This document shows positions 45,676 through 53,517 of a stretch of DNA of 64,000 nt, piece after piece. The notes under the pieces are model-generated. The model searched no databases and had not been told where the DNA came from. It saw only the letters and a list, made by a program, of their open reading frames with translations. Numbering within the stretch: the stretch's first letter is position 1; every line of letters starts with the position of its first letter. A program made the translations under genes and the position numbers. This DNA comes from Streptomyces griseofuscus (lineage in GTDB: Bacteria; Actinomycetota; Actinomycetes; Streptomycetales; Streptomycetaceae): assembly GCF_014673495.1 (NCBI RefSeq), contig NZ_CP051006.1:8617001-8681000 (forward strand). Direction: 5' to 3'.

Positions 45676-46145
45676 CCAGGGCGAACTGGCTCCCCATCCG
45701 CAGCCCGAAGACCTCCTCGAGCACCGAGCCCAGGACGGTCCGGGTCGTGCCCAGGTAGCTGGTGGACTCCAGTACCACCAACGCCCCCTCGTGCAGGTAG
45801 CGGCCCAAGGTCCGGCCGGCCGCGATCACCTCGTCGTGCAGTGCGTCGGCCCCGCGATCACCGCCACGTCGAACCCGGCCGCGTCGTCCGGCGTCGCGGT
45901 GGGTTGGTAAGTGCCGTCACGCAGCAGCGGCCCCAACTGCGCCGCGGTGATGTCCTCGACCGGCGAACTGCCGCAGGCCAGGTCCTCGGCCCGTTGCGCA
46001 TCAATGTCAGCCCCACCACGCGATGGCCATCTGAGCGGCGCGTAACGCCAGCGGAAGACGCACATAGCCCTGGCCGACCACCACGACCCGTAAGAAAGCC
46101 ACATCCGCGGGACAGCCGGCCTCCTGCCGGCTGACCAAGGTCGTC
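45676..46145 (-). pseudogene. Nucleotide-sugar dehydrogenase (UDP-ManNAc/UDP-Glc type), N-terminal fragment
   Basis: Minus-strand frames join to VAFLRVVVVGQGYVRLPLAL (Rossmann GxGYVGLP with G-to-R), then DIDAQRAEDLACGSSPVEDI, FDVAVIAGPT (AVPTP region), AGRTLGRYLHEGALVVLEST, SYLGTTRTVLGSVLEEVFGL and FALGFSP. Two frame changes (near 46020 and 45845) and loss of the catalytic Cys domain make it dead. Its 5' end abuts the IS110 element, so the insertion may have started the decay. Confidence 0.65.
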
Positions 46146-46148
46146 CGT

Positions 46149-46161
46149 GCGGGGGGGGGGG
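46149..46161. repeat. Poly-G tract
   Basis: A run of about 12-13 G beside the IS110 left boundary. Such tracts are prone to slippage and to sequencing error, and this one lies at the junction of IS110 and the dehydrogenase fragment. Confidence 0.6.
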
Positions 46162-46218
46162 GTGTCTCTATGTCCTTCGTCAAGGACGTGGTGCCTGGTA
46201 TGCGGGTGTTTGGGGCGG

Positions 46219-47433
46219 TCATGCGGCGAGAGTGACGTCGGGGGTCCGGGATTCGTAGAAGGTGCCGTCGCGGAGCATGGCGAACAGGACGCTGATGCGT
46301 TGGCGGGCGAGTCGGAGGAGGGCCTGGGTGTGGGTTTTGCCGCGGGCTCTTTGCCGGTCGTAGTAGGTGCGCGATGCCGGGTCGGCGTTCATGCAGGCGA
46401 AGGCGGAGAGGAACATTGCGCGTTTGAGCTGTCTGTTTCCTCCTCGTGGTGCGTGCTCGCCATGAATCGAGGTTCCCGACGACCTGGTCGTGGGGGCGAG
46501 GCCGGCGTAGGAGGCGAGGTGGGCGGCACTGGCGAAGCTGGTGCCGTCGCCGACGGTGACCAGCAGGACGGCGGCGGTCCTGACTCCGACTCCCGGCATC
46601 GAAGTCAGGACCTGGTGAAGAGGGTGAGCCTCCAGCAGACTGTTGATCTGGGCTTCCAGGGCCCGGCGCTGGTCGTGGACCGCGGCCAGCGAGCGGGCCA
46701 GCGACGGGATGACCACGTCGAGGGTGCCGGTTCCCGGGACCACGACGGTCTGCTCGTCGAGTGCGGTGAAGACGTCGTCGATCAGCCGGGCGGCCATGCG
46801 AGGGGCCTTGGGCCGGATCACCTCGACGAGTCTGCGACGGCCGGCCTTCCGTAGTGCGGCCGGGGATCCGTATCGCTCGAGGAGCCAGGTGACGGCGGCG
46901 TGGTCCAGTCTCGGGCCGAGCACGCGCTCAAGGCTGGGGTGGAACTGGGTGAGCAGGCCGCGGATCCGGTTGGAGGTTCGGGTGGCTTCGGCGGCGAGGT
47001 CCTGGTCGAAGCCGGTCAGCACCGTGAGCTCGGCAGTGATCTCGTCGGTCAGCTCCAGCGACCGCAGAGTGTGAGGCATCGTCCGGGCGGCGTCCGCGAT
47101 GACGGCCGCGTCCTTCGCGTCGGTTTTCGCCTCTCCCGGATAGAGGTCGGCGATCCGTCGCATCGCGAGTCCGGGCAGGTAGGCGACCTCGCAGTCCGCA
47201 TCGCGGGCGACGGTCAGGGGCAGGGCGCCGATCGAGGCGGGCTGGTCCACGATCACCAGGACAGTGCCGAACTTGGCCTTGAGTTTGTCGAACACGGCCC
47301 GCAGCTTCGGTTCGCTGTTGGGCATCGGCTTGTCGAAGACCTTCTTCCCGGCCGGCGTGAGCCCGTGGCCATGGTGGGCTGTCTTGCCGACGTCCAACCC
47401 GAGGAAGACGCCTATGTCTTCGGTGTCTAACAT
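46219..47433 (-). CDS. IS110-family transposase
   Basis: A 404-residue DEDD recombinase. N-terminal RuvC-like domain: VFLGLDVGKTAHHGHGLTPA (first Asp), VLVIVDQPASIGALPLTVAR, YPGEAKTDAKDAAVIADAAR (Asp pair). C-terminal Transposase_20 domain with the catalytic Ser region: LTSMPGVGVRTAAVLLVTVG, AHLASYAGLAPTTRSSGTSI. The ATG at 47433 is chosen; the frame is open upstream but is not family-like. It directs RNA-guided transposition in this family. Intact. Confidence 0.94.
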   Translation of the reverse strand: MLDTEDIGVFLGLDVGKTAHHGHGLTPAGKKVFDKPMPNSEPKLRAVFDKLKAKFGTVLVIVDQPASIGALPLTVARDADCEVAYLPGLAMRRIADLYPGEAKTDAKDAAVIADAARTMPHTLRSLELTDEITAELTVLTGFDQDLAAEATRTSNRIRGLLTQFHPSLERVLGPRLDHAAVTWLLERYGSPAALRKAGRRRLVEVIRPKAPRMAARLIDDVFTALDEQTVVVPGTGTLDVVIPSLARSLAAVHDQRRALEAQINSLLEAHPLHQVLTSMPGVGVRTAAVLLVTVGDGTSFASAAHLASYAGLAPTTRSSGTSIHGEHAPRGGNRQLKRAMFLSAFACMNADPASRTYYDRQRARGKTHTQALLRLARQRISVLFAMLRDGTFYESRTPDVTLAA

Positions 47434-47700
47434 CGCACGACTCCAGAGGTGTTGACCGCGCCGGCCTCGGCGGTGGCACCGTGCTCGCGCATCCACGTTA
47501 TGCAGACCTGCCGCCCGCGAACTGCCCGGCATTGCGCCGGGCCGGGCGGTGGCCGGGTCTCTCATCAGCGTCTCCGACGGCACCTCCCGGGCCCGGCGAC
47601 ACCACCCCCCAGGTCATTCGTTCGACAGAGGGGACACAGTCATACCGGGCCCGGAGGCCAGCGGCCCCATTGCAGGACCGCGAAAAACATAACGGGGGGA
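47434..47700 (-). ncRNA. Candidate bridge RNA region of the IS110 element
   Basis: Non-coding DNA directly upstream of the transposase, with short hairpins (for example TGCCCGGCATTGCGCCGGGC near 47523-47542). By family knowledge, the IS110-group bridge RNA lies in this left-end region. Neither target- nor donor-binding loop can be assigned by eye, so this is a positional call. Confidence 0.35.
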
Positions 47701-47849
47701 GAGAGAGAGTGGCACACGGCCCGGGGTGGCCGTGACTGGTAGGGGAATCAGTCATACAGGTGTCCCAGGAGGGCGCCCTGTCCGGACTGCAAGGACGTGG
47801 GCGTTCTCCTGGCCCATCCACCGCTCCGGTGCGGGCTCGGTCAGCTCAG

Positions 47850-48030
47850 TTCGGCTTCCAGAGCTCGGGCGTGCTCGTCGCCGGGCTGGCGCGGGAGGGG
47901 CGGACGGCGTTCAAATACGTGGCGGCCGACACCGGCGAGGTCAAGGAAGCGGCTCAGCCCGTCCGCGAGAGAGGGATCCCGCACGACAAGGTGTGGATCA
48001 TGCAGCTGGCCGCGAATGATGTGCCGGTTC
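47850..48030 (+). pseudogene. Radical-SAM 7-carboxy-7-deazaguanine synthase-like (QueE) remnant
   Basis: Reads FQSSGVLVAGLAREGRTAFK, YVAADTGEVKEAAQPVRERG, IPHDKVWIMQ, resembling the C-terminal third of QueE proteins (TAFKFVAA...G.P...VW.MP). The CxxxCxxC cluster part is missing. Weak assignment. Confidence 0.3.
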
Positions 48031-48213
48031 GGTGGCGCGGCGCGTGCCGAGTGTGCGGCGCTGGTCGTGGCGGCGGACGTGGACGCCGAGGTGCCACCAT
48101 GTCCCAGTTTGCCTGCCGACCAGGGGCAGCGTGTCAGGGAGCGACGATGTCGTCTCAGAGGGGTCCTGAGAGCACTCGTGAGCGCCGGAACAGCCGACGA
48201 GGAGGTTCCGGTC

Positions 48214-48530
48214 ATGAAGGAGTCGTCGCAGAGCGCTACGGTCGTGGCTCTCCTGGCGGATCCGGACGCGCCGACGGAAGTCGCGCAGCGCATGGCGCGG
48301 ATACTTCCTGCTCGGCTCGCCGACAAGTCGGACCAGGGGCGACAGTTCGACGTAGAGGTGATCAGTGATCAGTGAGCCCTTCACTGCGGGGACCGAGGAG
48401 CTGTCCACGTCGAGGCGCCGGATCATGGACCGCAGGCATGCGGAGCATTGGGACATCGTCGTGGCCATCACCGATCTTCCGCTGTACTCGCACGGGCGCA
48501 AGCTCGTGGATCGAAACCGGTCGTGCGCGC
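48214..48530 (+). pseudogene. Conserved hypothetical protein, broken by a 7-bp tandem duplication
   Basis: From ATG 48214 (MKESSQSATVVALLADPDAP, RMARILPARLADKSDQGRQF, DVEVIS) the frame hits GATCAGTGATCAGT (48360-48373), a direct duplication of GATCAGT. Removing one copy joins VEVIS to EPFTAGTEELSTSRRRIMDR, AEHWDIVVAITDLPLYSHGR in one frame. The sequence is also truncated after RKLV (about 48513). GAGGAGG lies before the start. Relatives are multi-helix membrane proteins; only the N-terminal soluble part remains. Confidence 0.6.
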
Positions 48531-48602
48531 ACGGCACGTTGGTGTCGCGAGCGGGAACGGGCCGGACGGGGTGGTGTCCGGGTCCGGCCCGTCTGTGGGT
48601 TG

Positions 48603-49577
48603 TCAGAGGTCGAGTTGGTATTGGTGGGTGGTGTGGGTGGGTGTGTAACCGAGGCTGTCGTTGATCTGCCTCATGTGGGTGTTGCTGTCGGCGGTGTCGG
48701 TCAGGAGGCCGCCGAGGTCGGGGTGGTGCTGGTGGGCATGTCGGATCGATTCGGCCTTCATCCATCGGCCGAGGCCGTGTCCACGGTGCTCGGGCAGTAC
48801 GCCGGTGCCGTAGTGCTGGCCGTCGCCTCTGCCGTCACCGGGAACGACCAACTCGGTGAACCCGGCGATGGAGCCGTCGGACGTGTCGACGGCCGCGACG
48901 GTGTGCAGGTGGTCGCCGCGCTGTTCGACGGCCTTGGCCGCGGCCCTGACACGGTCCACGTCCCAGGTGACCGTGCCGTAGTCGGTGTCGTCCATGGGCA
49001 TGTCGTCCATGGCGCGACGCGAGGCGGCGAACGTCTCGGCGAGGTGGTCGGGCACGGTCTTGTTCCATGACGTCAGCCGGTAGCCGGGATGCGCGCGCTC
49101 GATGATGCGGGCGAGGGCGGTGGTGTCCACATCGGCCAGGGGCAAGCGGGAGTACCTCAGGGTGAGGACCTTCCTGAAGCCGTGTGCCGGCAGGAAGTGG
49201 TCGCCCGGAGATCCGGCGTCTGCCTGCGCGATGACGCAGCGTCGGGCGTCGGCCCGGGCAGCGGCGACGGCGGTGTCGAGGAGCTGCGAGCCGACGTGCC
49301 GGCGTCGTTCCGCGGGATGGACAGCGAGGTTCAGTTCGGTCAGGTGTTCCTGCCCTGGACTGTTGAACAGGCGGAGAAAGGCGGTCCCGAGGGGGACGGA
49401 ATCGGCGTCGGATGCCAGCCATGCGAGGCGCCGGCTGTTCGGCCCGTGAATGGGGTCGGTCAGGGCAGTGATGCGAGACGACAAGGTGTCTCCGTGGTGA
49501 GGAAGTGGCGAAGGTCGGTACGCGGGCTCAACTGCTGGGCACTCCTGCGCATGTGCTCCACACCTCCTCGTCGACAT
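48603..49577 (-). CDS. Tandem GNAT-domain acetyltransferase
   Basis: A 324-residue protein with two GNAT modules. First (about 40-160): TELNLAVHPAERRRHVGSQL and DTAVAAARADARRCVIAQAD (acetyl-CoA loop RRRHVG). Second (about 200-320): VVPGDGRGDGQHYGTGVLPE, HRGHGLGRWMKAESIRHAHQ (loop HRGHGLG). Such tandem proteins include mycothiol-synthase-like enzymes; the substrate is unknown. ATG 49577 is the first start in frame. A fragment related to the first module recurs at about 50130-50215. Confidence 0.85.
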   Translation of the reverse strand: MSTRRCGAHAQECPAVEPAYRPSPLPHHGDTLSSRITALTDPIHGPNSRRLAWLASDADSVPLGTAFLRLFNSPGQEHLTELNLAVHPAERRRHVGSQLLDTAVAAARADARRCVIAQADAGSPGDHFLPAHGFRKVLTLRYSRLPLADVDTTALARIIERAHPGYRLTSWNKTVPDHLAETFAASRRAMDDMPMDDTDYGTVTWDVDRVRAAAKAVEQRGDHLHTVAAVDTSDGSIAGFTELVVPGDGRGDGQHYGTGVLPEHRGHGLGRWMKAESIRHAHQHHPDLGGLLTDTADSNTHMRQINDSLGYTPTHTTHQYQLDL

Positions 49578-49731
49578 CGCCGGTCCCTGACGACACCGGA
49601 CGGCTGGGAGAACCTAGCTGGCCGGTCGGCTCCTTTGCAAAGGGTTAACGAGGGGCGGTGCGGGCGTCCGGTCACCGCCACTCGTGATCCGCTTCGCCGC
49701 ACGCTCTGGCCGAAGAGCGGGAAGCGATCGG
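49578..49731. other. Short gap, no gene seen
   Basis: The end of the maleylpyruvate-isomerase-like remnant reads through here in one frame without family similarity. Confidence 0.3.
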
Positions 49732-50110
49732 CGTCATCGCCGAGTCGTTCCCTCTCGACGGCGGTCAGCGGTAGCCGGCCGGTGGCCGCTCGTGCGTAGT
49801 GCCGGTCGCTCCAGTCCAGCGGGAGCGGTCCAGCAGAGCGTCGAGGGTGGCCCGTACGCATGCCAGGCCATCTTTTGCGGGCTGTAGGGCCGTTGGCAGG
49901 TGCGCCACGAGGTCGAGGTGGTGGACCGTGGCCTCGACGGCGAGTGTCCGCATCCAGTCGCCGCTGCTGAGCACATGCCCCTGGGTGCCGACCACGAACC
50001 GGGGATCGACGTCCTCGGCAGCTGTGACGAGGGCCGAGGCTGTCTCCAGGTACGACGCGCGCGATGCGTCGAAGCGGCCACGTGGCGGGCGTGTGCAACG
50101 CCACCGGCCC
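49732..50110 (-). pseudogene. Mycothiol-dependent maleylpyruvate isomerase-like (DinB superfamily) remnant
   Basis: The minus strand reads RFDASRASYLETASALVTAA, VVGTQGHVLSSGDWMRTLAV, EATVHHLDLVAHLPTALQPA (metal-binding His region) and RATLDALLDRS, then after a frame change near 49805-49815 RHYARAATGRLPLTAVERER and DDADRFPLFG. The N-terminal third with the first His is missing, so the gene is both truncated and frameshifted. Confidence 0.6.
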
Positions 50111-50129
50111 TCGCCGGCTATCGCTCAGA

Positions 50130-50215
50130 CAGTGGAAGACGAGATCGCGCAGGCGTCGGCCTGCGCGCTGACGCAGCGTCGCGCTTCGACCCGGGCAGCG
50201 GCGACGGCACTCGGC
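50130..50215 (-). repeat. Fragment duplicated from the GNAT gene family
   Basis: GCCTGCGCGCTGACGCAGCG and the following CGGGCAGCGGCGACGGC match 49223-49278 inside the tandem GNAT gene (GCCTGCGCGATGACGCAGCG). It is a remnant of a second, related acetyltransferase gene in the same orientation. Confidence 0.55.
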
Positions 50216-50963
50216 CCGTCCGGCCACCGTGGAGGAAGCCTCACTGGCAGACTTCTGCCAGGAATCTTGGGTGTGAACAGCCCTTTTCGGGCTCGGCGGG
50301 TCCGGCCTCCTGGGCGCTGGACACGCCGGGCGCACCGCGATCCTCATCGGCTACGCGCGTCTCTACCGGCGGACCGAACCTCAAGCAACGCTCGACGCCT
50401 GGGGCGGTCGAAGTGTGGCTGCCTGCCCGTGGGTTCGGGTGCCGGGGGAGGGGAGGCGCGGGCGGGCTGGCCGGGGTGCACAGCTTGCCTGCCCGGGGGG
50501 CGGGGCCGCCGGTGGGCTTCGCCTGGGGCATCGTGAACACCTGGACAGGGGCCGCCCCTCTTTGGCCGGCCGGCCCCCGCGGTCTCCCGGATACGGCCCG
50601 CGCGCCCTCGTCCTTCAACCCAGGCCCTTGTCTACGGCTCCTTCGCCCCCGAACCTGAGCCCCGGCCTTGGTTCTAGTCCCTGGCCCTGGCCCTGGCCCT
50701 GGTCCCGGGCCTGAGCCCTCGGGCCCGGGACCCTGGCTCCTGGCTTCGCTCCGGGCCTCGGGCCGTCAGCCTTTGCGGGGCGTTCGCCCGCGTGGCCTGT
50801 CCGATCCGTATCCCGGGCTTTCGTCCCTGCCCTCCGGCCCCCGCCCTCCCCCTCCTCCTGGGTCTTTCCGGGGGGGCCTTCTTGTGAGGGGTGTTGGAGT
50901 CGTCTTTTCGGGTTCCCCTCTGCGGTGGTGCCAGAGTCGTGTGGGGGTGTGGGGGGCAGATGT
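50216..50963. other. Long non-coding, low-complexity stretch downstream of the biosynthetic cluster
   Basis: About 750 bp with no gene. 50670-50730 is a CCTGGC/CCTGGT-type short tandem repeat; 50780-50880 is pyrimidine-rich. It separates the lipid/polyyne-type cluster from the remnant zone and may hold the terminator of the rubredoxin end of the operon, though no single clean hairpin stands out. Confidence 0.5.
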
Positions 50964-51146
50964 TCAGAGTTGTTCCATGACGAAGTCTTCCTTGCTTGCT
51001 CCGCAGGTGGGGCATTGCCAGGTGTCGGGGATGTTTTCCCAGGGGGTGCCGGGGGGGATGCCTTCTTCGGGGAGGCCGAGGGTTTCGTAGTAGACCCAGC
51101 CGCACAGCAGGCACATCCAGGCGCGTTTGCCGGGGGTGTCGTTCAT
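50964..51146 (-). CDS. Rubredoxin
   Basis: A 60-residue electron carrier with one iron bound by four Cys: CLLCGWVYYE and CPTCGASKEDF (two CxxCG knuckles), separated by the usual stretch GTPWENIPDTWQ. It would deliver electrons to the diiron desaturases/acetylenases of the cluster. The start overlaps the stop of the upstream hydrolase gene (ATGA, 51143-51146). Rubredoxin as last gene of the ligase-desaturase-ACP operon is a hallmark of polyyne-type clusters. Confidence 0.96.
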   Translation of the reverse strand: MNDTPGKRAWMCLLCGWVYYETLGLPEEGIPPGTPWENIPDTWQCPTCGASKEDFVMEQL

Positions 51147-52042
51147 GCGATTCCTTCGTGGTGCGTGTGCGTGTGCAGGTGCGTGTGCGGGCCGTGGGGG
51201 GCGGTGAGGTGTTCGGTGGTGAAGTGGGTGAGGTGGGCGGCGGTGGTGCGGGACATGAGGATGCCCATGTGGCCGCCGTCGGCGTCGGTGAGTTGGGCGT
51301 TTTTCAGGCTGGCGGTGACGGTGCGGGCGTCTTCGTAGGGGACCATGGGGTCGCCTGGGTCGTGGAGGATGAGCGTGGGCAGGTCGAGTGCGGCGCCGAG
51401 CGCGGTCAGGTCCCAGTGGCTGACGGGGACGCCGTTGCGGTGGTGCAGTTCGTGGTAGATCCCCTGGACCAGCGGGGGAGTCAGGCGCAGCCCGCCGCCG
51501 TCCCAGCGTTCGAGGACGTTGCCGAGTGTGGCGGGTGGGGCGATGAGGACCGCGCATTCGGGCTGGTGTCCGGTGTGCTGTGCGATGGCGGCGATCGCGG
51601 CGATGGACCCCAGCGAGTGCGCCACGACCACCCGCACGTCGCCGAGTGTGTCCAGGACGGCGCCGGTGGCGTGGGTGTACTGGGTCATGGTGGCCTGGTC
51701 GCCTTTGCGGACTCCGTGGGCGGGTCCGTCGAAGGCGGCGACGCGCAGGCCCTGGGCGCGCAGTGGGGGGACGAGGGAGTGCATGCTGCTGCTGTTGGCG
51801 GCCCATCCGTGGACGAGGAGGGCGCTGCCCTGGGTGGCGTTCTCGTTCCACAGGAAGCCGTCGGTGACGTTCTGGTCGCCGTGGACGGTGAAGGGGACCG
51901 CGCCCAGTGGCAGGACGTCGTCGGGGCGCAGTCCGTAGGTGCGGGTGCTGGAGAACACGTCGGTGGCCCAGCGTGCTGCCAGCCGGGGTGCCAGTGCGCC
52001 TGCTGTGCGGTGTGCGTGGCGGCGCAGCCACCGGCTGGTCAC
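51143..52042 (-). CDS. Alpha/beta hydrolase (putative acyl-ACP thioesterase of the cluster)
   Basis: A 299-residue hydrolase with an intact triad: Ser143 in VVVAHSLGSIAA, Asp231 in LILHDPGDPMVP and His258 in DADGGHMGILMS; oxyanion region ALLVHGWAANSS. GTG start at 52042 overlaps the desaturase stop (GTGA). Position after the third desaturase matches the release hydrolase of bacterial polyyne clusters; probable role is hydrolysis of the finished acyl-ACP thioester (inference). Confidence 0.88.
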   Translation of the reverse strand: MTSRWLRRHAHRTAGALAPRLAARWATDVFSSTRTYGLRPDDVLPLGAVPFTVHGDQNVTDGFLWNENATQGSALLVHGWAANSSSMHSLVPPLRAQGLRVAAFDGPAHGVRKGDQATMTQYTHATGAVLDTLGDVRVVVAHSLGSIAAIAAIAQHTGHQPECAVLIAPPATLGNVLERWDGGGLRLTPPLVQGIYHELHHRNGVPVSHWDLTALGAALDLPTLILHDPGDPMVPYEDARTVTASLKNAQLTDADGGHMGILMSRTTAAHLTHFTTEHLTAPHGPHTHLHTHTHHEGIA

Positions 52043-53142
52043 GGGGTGCCCTTCGCGGCCGAGGGCAGGGCTGTCTTCGGTTCGACCTTGTTGCGGGCGA
52101 GGTCGGCGTAGTACCCGGACTCGGTGTCGTAGAAGTGGAGGTGGCGGACGATGTCCCACATCTGCCCGAAGGAGAACCGGCGTTCGCGGACCATTCCCGG
52201 GTAGCGGGCCTTCAGTGTCTCCTGGGCCTTGGGCAGGTTGTAGTAGGGGATGACGGGGGCGACGTGGTGGGCGGTGTGGATGGAGATGTTGTGGGTGAGG
52301 AACAGCAGCCAGCGCGGGTAGACGTAGTCGGTGGTCACCAGCAGCCGGCTGGCGTTGCGGGTCCAGTACTCGGCGGTCAGGTAGGGGATGTCGCTGGCGC
52401 TGTGGTGCATGAGGGTGGTGGCGCTGAACCAGGCGTGGGTGGCGATCCAGGGGGCGACGAAGTAGATCAGCAGTCCGGTGAAGCCGGTGAAGTACACCAG
52501 CACGGCCGCGTAGGGCAGGGCCACCGCGGCGACGAACAGCATGGAGCGCCGTACCTCGCGCCGCTGGCCGGCCTTGGGGAAGAAGCCGGGGCGCAGGGCG
52601 GATTCGGCCCAGTAGTTGATGGTGCCGCCCCAGAACGCCCACGTACGCGTGGAGACGTACACCGTCTTGTCCCACAGCGACATCCGCTCGAACATGCCGG
52701 CGGGTATGGGGCGCCAGTCGGTGTCGAACTCCAGGTGGTTGGTGCTGGAGTGGTGCATGTTGTGGACGTGCCGCCAGGCGTGGAAGGGGTAGATCAGCGG
52801 CAGCAGGGAGATGTGCCCGATCGCGTAGTTGAACCTGCGTGAACGCGAGAACGAGCCGTGTCCGCAGTCGTGGGCGATGCAGTGCAGCCCCCAGCCGCCG
52901 AGTCCGGCCACGATCCACAGCGGGATCCACAGCAGCGGGCTCGGCGCGTACGCCACGCCCACGATCGCGCCCGCGTACAGCAGCCAGCTGACCGCGAACC
53001 CGATCAGGCCGCGGCTGACGCGCGGTTCGAAGTACTCCTTGGGTATCGCGCCGGCCAGGCGTTCCCCCTCCAGCTGTTCCGCCTGGCGCATAAAGGCCCG
53101 GAAGTTGTCCTGCGGTGCCGAAGGGAAGTCGAATGCCCCCAT
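52039..53142 (-). CDS. Membrane fatty acid desaturase/acetylenase (delta-12/omega-type)
   Basis: A 367-residue integral membrane diiron enzyme. His boxes: HDCGHGS (91-97), HNMHH (127-131, preceded by HAWRH) and HTAHH in the C-terminal part. Hydrophobic spans LIGFAVSWLLYAGAIVGVAY and LLWIPLWIVAGLGGWGLHCI flank the first box. HDCGHG/HxxHH/HxxHH are those of delta-12-type acyl-lipid or acyl-ACP desaturases, distinct from the two neighbours. In polyyne-type clusters this third enzyme is thought to work as desaturase/acetylenase on ACP-bound chains. 22 bp downstream of the ACP gene. Confidence 0.93.
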   Translation of the reverse strand: MGAFDFPSAPQDNFRAFMRQAEQLEGERLAGAIPKEYFEPRVSRGLIGFAVSWLLYAGAIVGVAYAPSPLLWIPLWIVAGLGGWGLHCIAHDCGHGSFSRSRRFNYAIGHISLLPLIYPFHAWRHVHNMHHSSTNHLEFDTDWRPIPAGMFERMSLWDKTVYVSTRTWAFWGGTINYWAESALRPGFFPKAGQRREVRRSMLFVAAVALPYAAVLVYFTGFTGLLIYFVAPWIATHAWFSATTLMHHSASDIPYLTAEYWTRNASRLLVTTDYVYPRWLLFLTHNISIHTAHHVAPVIPYYNLPKAQETLKARYPGMVRERRFSFGQMWDIVRHLHFYDTESGYYADLARNKVEPKTALPSAAKGTP

Positions 53143-53164
53143 GGTGGTCGTCGTCCTTTCGGTG

Positions 53165-53446
53165 TCAGAGCTTGAGTTCGGCGGCGAGGTGGGCGGTGAG
53201 GGCGTCGATGGACTGGTACTCGTACAGGAGGCCGGGGGAGAGGCGGCGTTCGATGACTTTCTCCAGGGCGCCGGAGACCTGGACGGCTACGCGGGAGTCG
53301 AGGCCGTAGGCCTCGAAGGTCTTGGCGGTGTCGATGTCCTCACGCGGTATCTCGACGTGGACGACCAGGTAGTCCACGAGCCACTGGCGCAGGGCCTGCT
53401 CGGTGAGGGGCCCCTGGGGGCGCTGGACCTTCTTGCGGTTGAACAT
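53165..53446 (-). CDS. Acyl carrier protein
   Basis: A 93-residue stand-alone carrier domain; the phosphopantetheine Ser is Ser51 in FEAYGLDSRVAV (GxDS motif). N-terminal basic extension MFNRKKVQRPQG; C-terminal helix SIDALTAHLAAELKL. The ATG at 53446 fits the family. It would receive the fatty acyl group from the acyl-AMP ligase and present it to the desaturases. GxDSR instead of GxDSL is typical of ACPs paired with such ligases. Confidence 0.94.
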   Translation of the reverse strand: MFNRKKVQRPQGPLTEQALRQWLVDYLVVHVEIPREDIDTAKTFEAYGLDSRVAVQVSGALEKVIERRLSPGLLYEYQSIDALTAHLAAELKL

Positions 53447-53517
53447 GGTGTGCCTTTCCTCGTCGTACTGCCTCGTGCTGCCGGTGCCGGGTGGCGTGTT
53501 GTGTGTGTGCTGTTGTG

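Larger units (their letters stand above)
46165..47700 (-). mobile_element. IS110-family insertion sequence (boundaries approximate)
   Basis: Holds one intact DEDD transposase (46219-47433) with about 55 bp downstream and about 250 bp upstream non-coding. IS110 elements lack long inverted repeats, so the ends are inferred from the left junction near the poly-G tract and the loss of host-like sequence on the right. The upstream non-coding part is the usual place of the bridge RNA. Confidence 0.6.

Noticed and set aside
46147-46854. Plus-strand frame opposite the IS110 transposase
   Set aside because: Gly-rich shadow beginning in the poly-G tract.
50660-50730. CCTGGC repeats considered as a replication-origin iteron set
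   Set aside because: No DnaA boxes, rep gene or AT-rich element nearby.
52000-53000. Long alternative minus-strand frame joining the hydrolase upstream of its GTG start
   Set aside because: The extra N-terminal part overlaps the desaturase gene and is Arg/Pro-rich; the GTGA overlap marks the true start.
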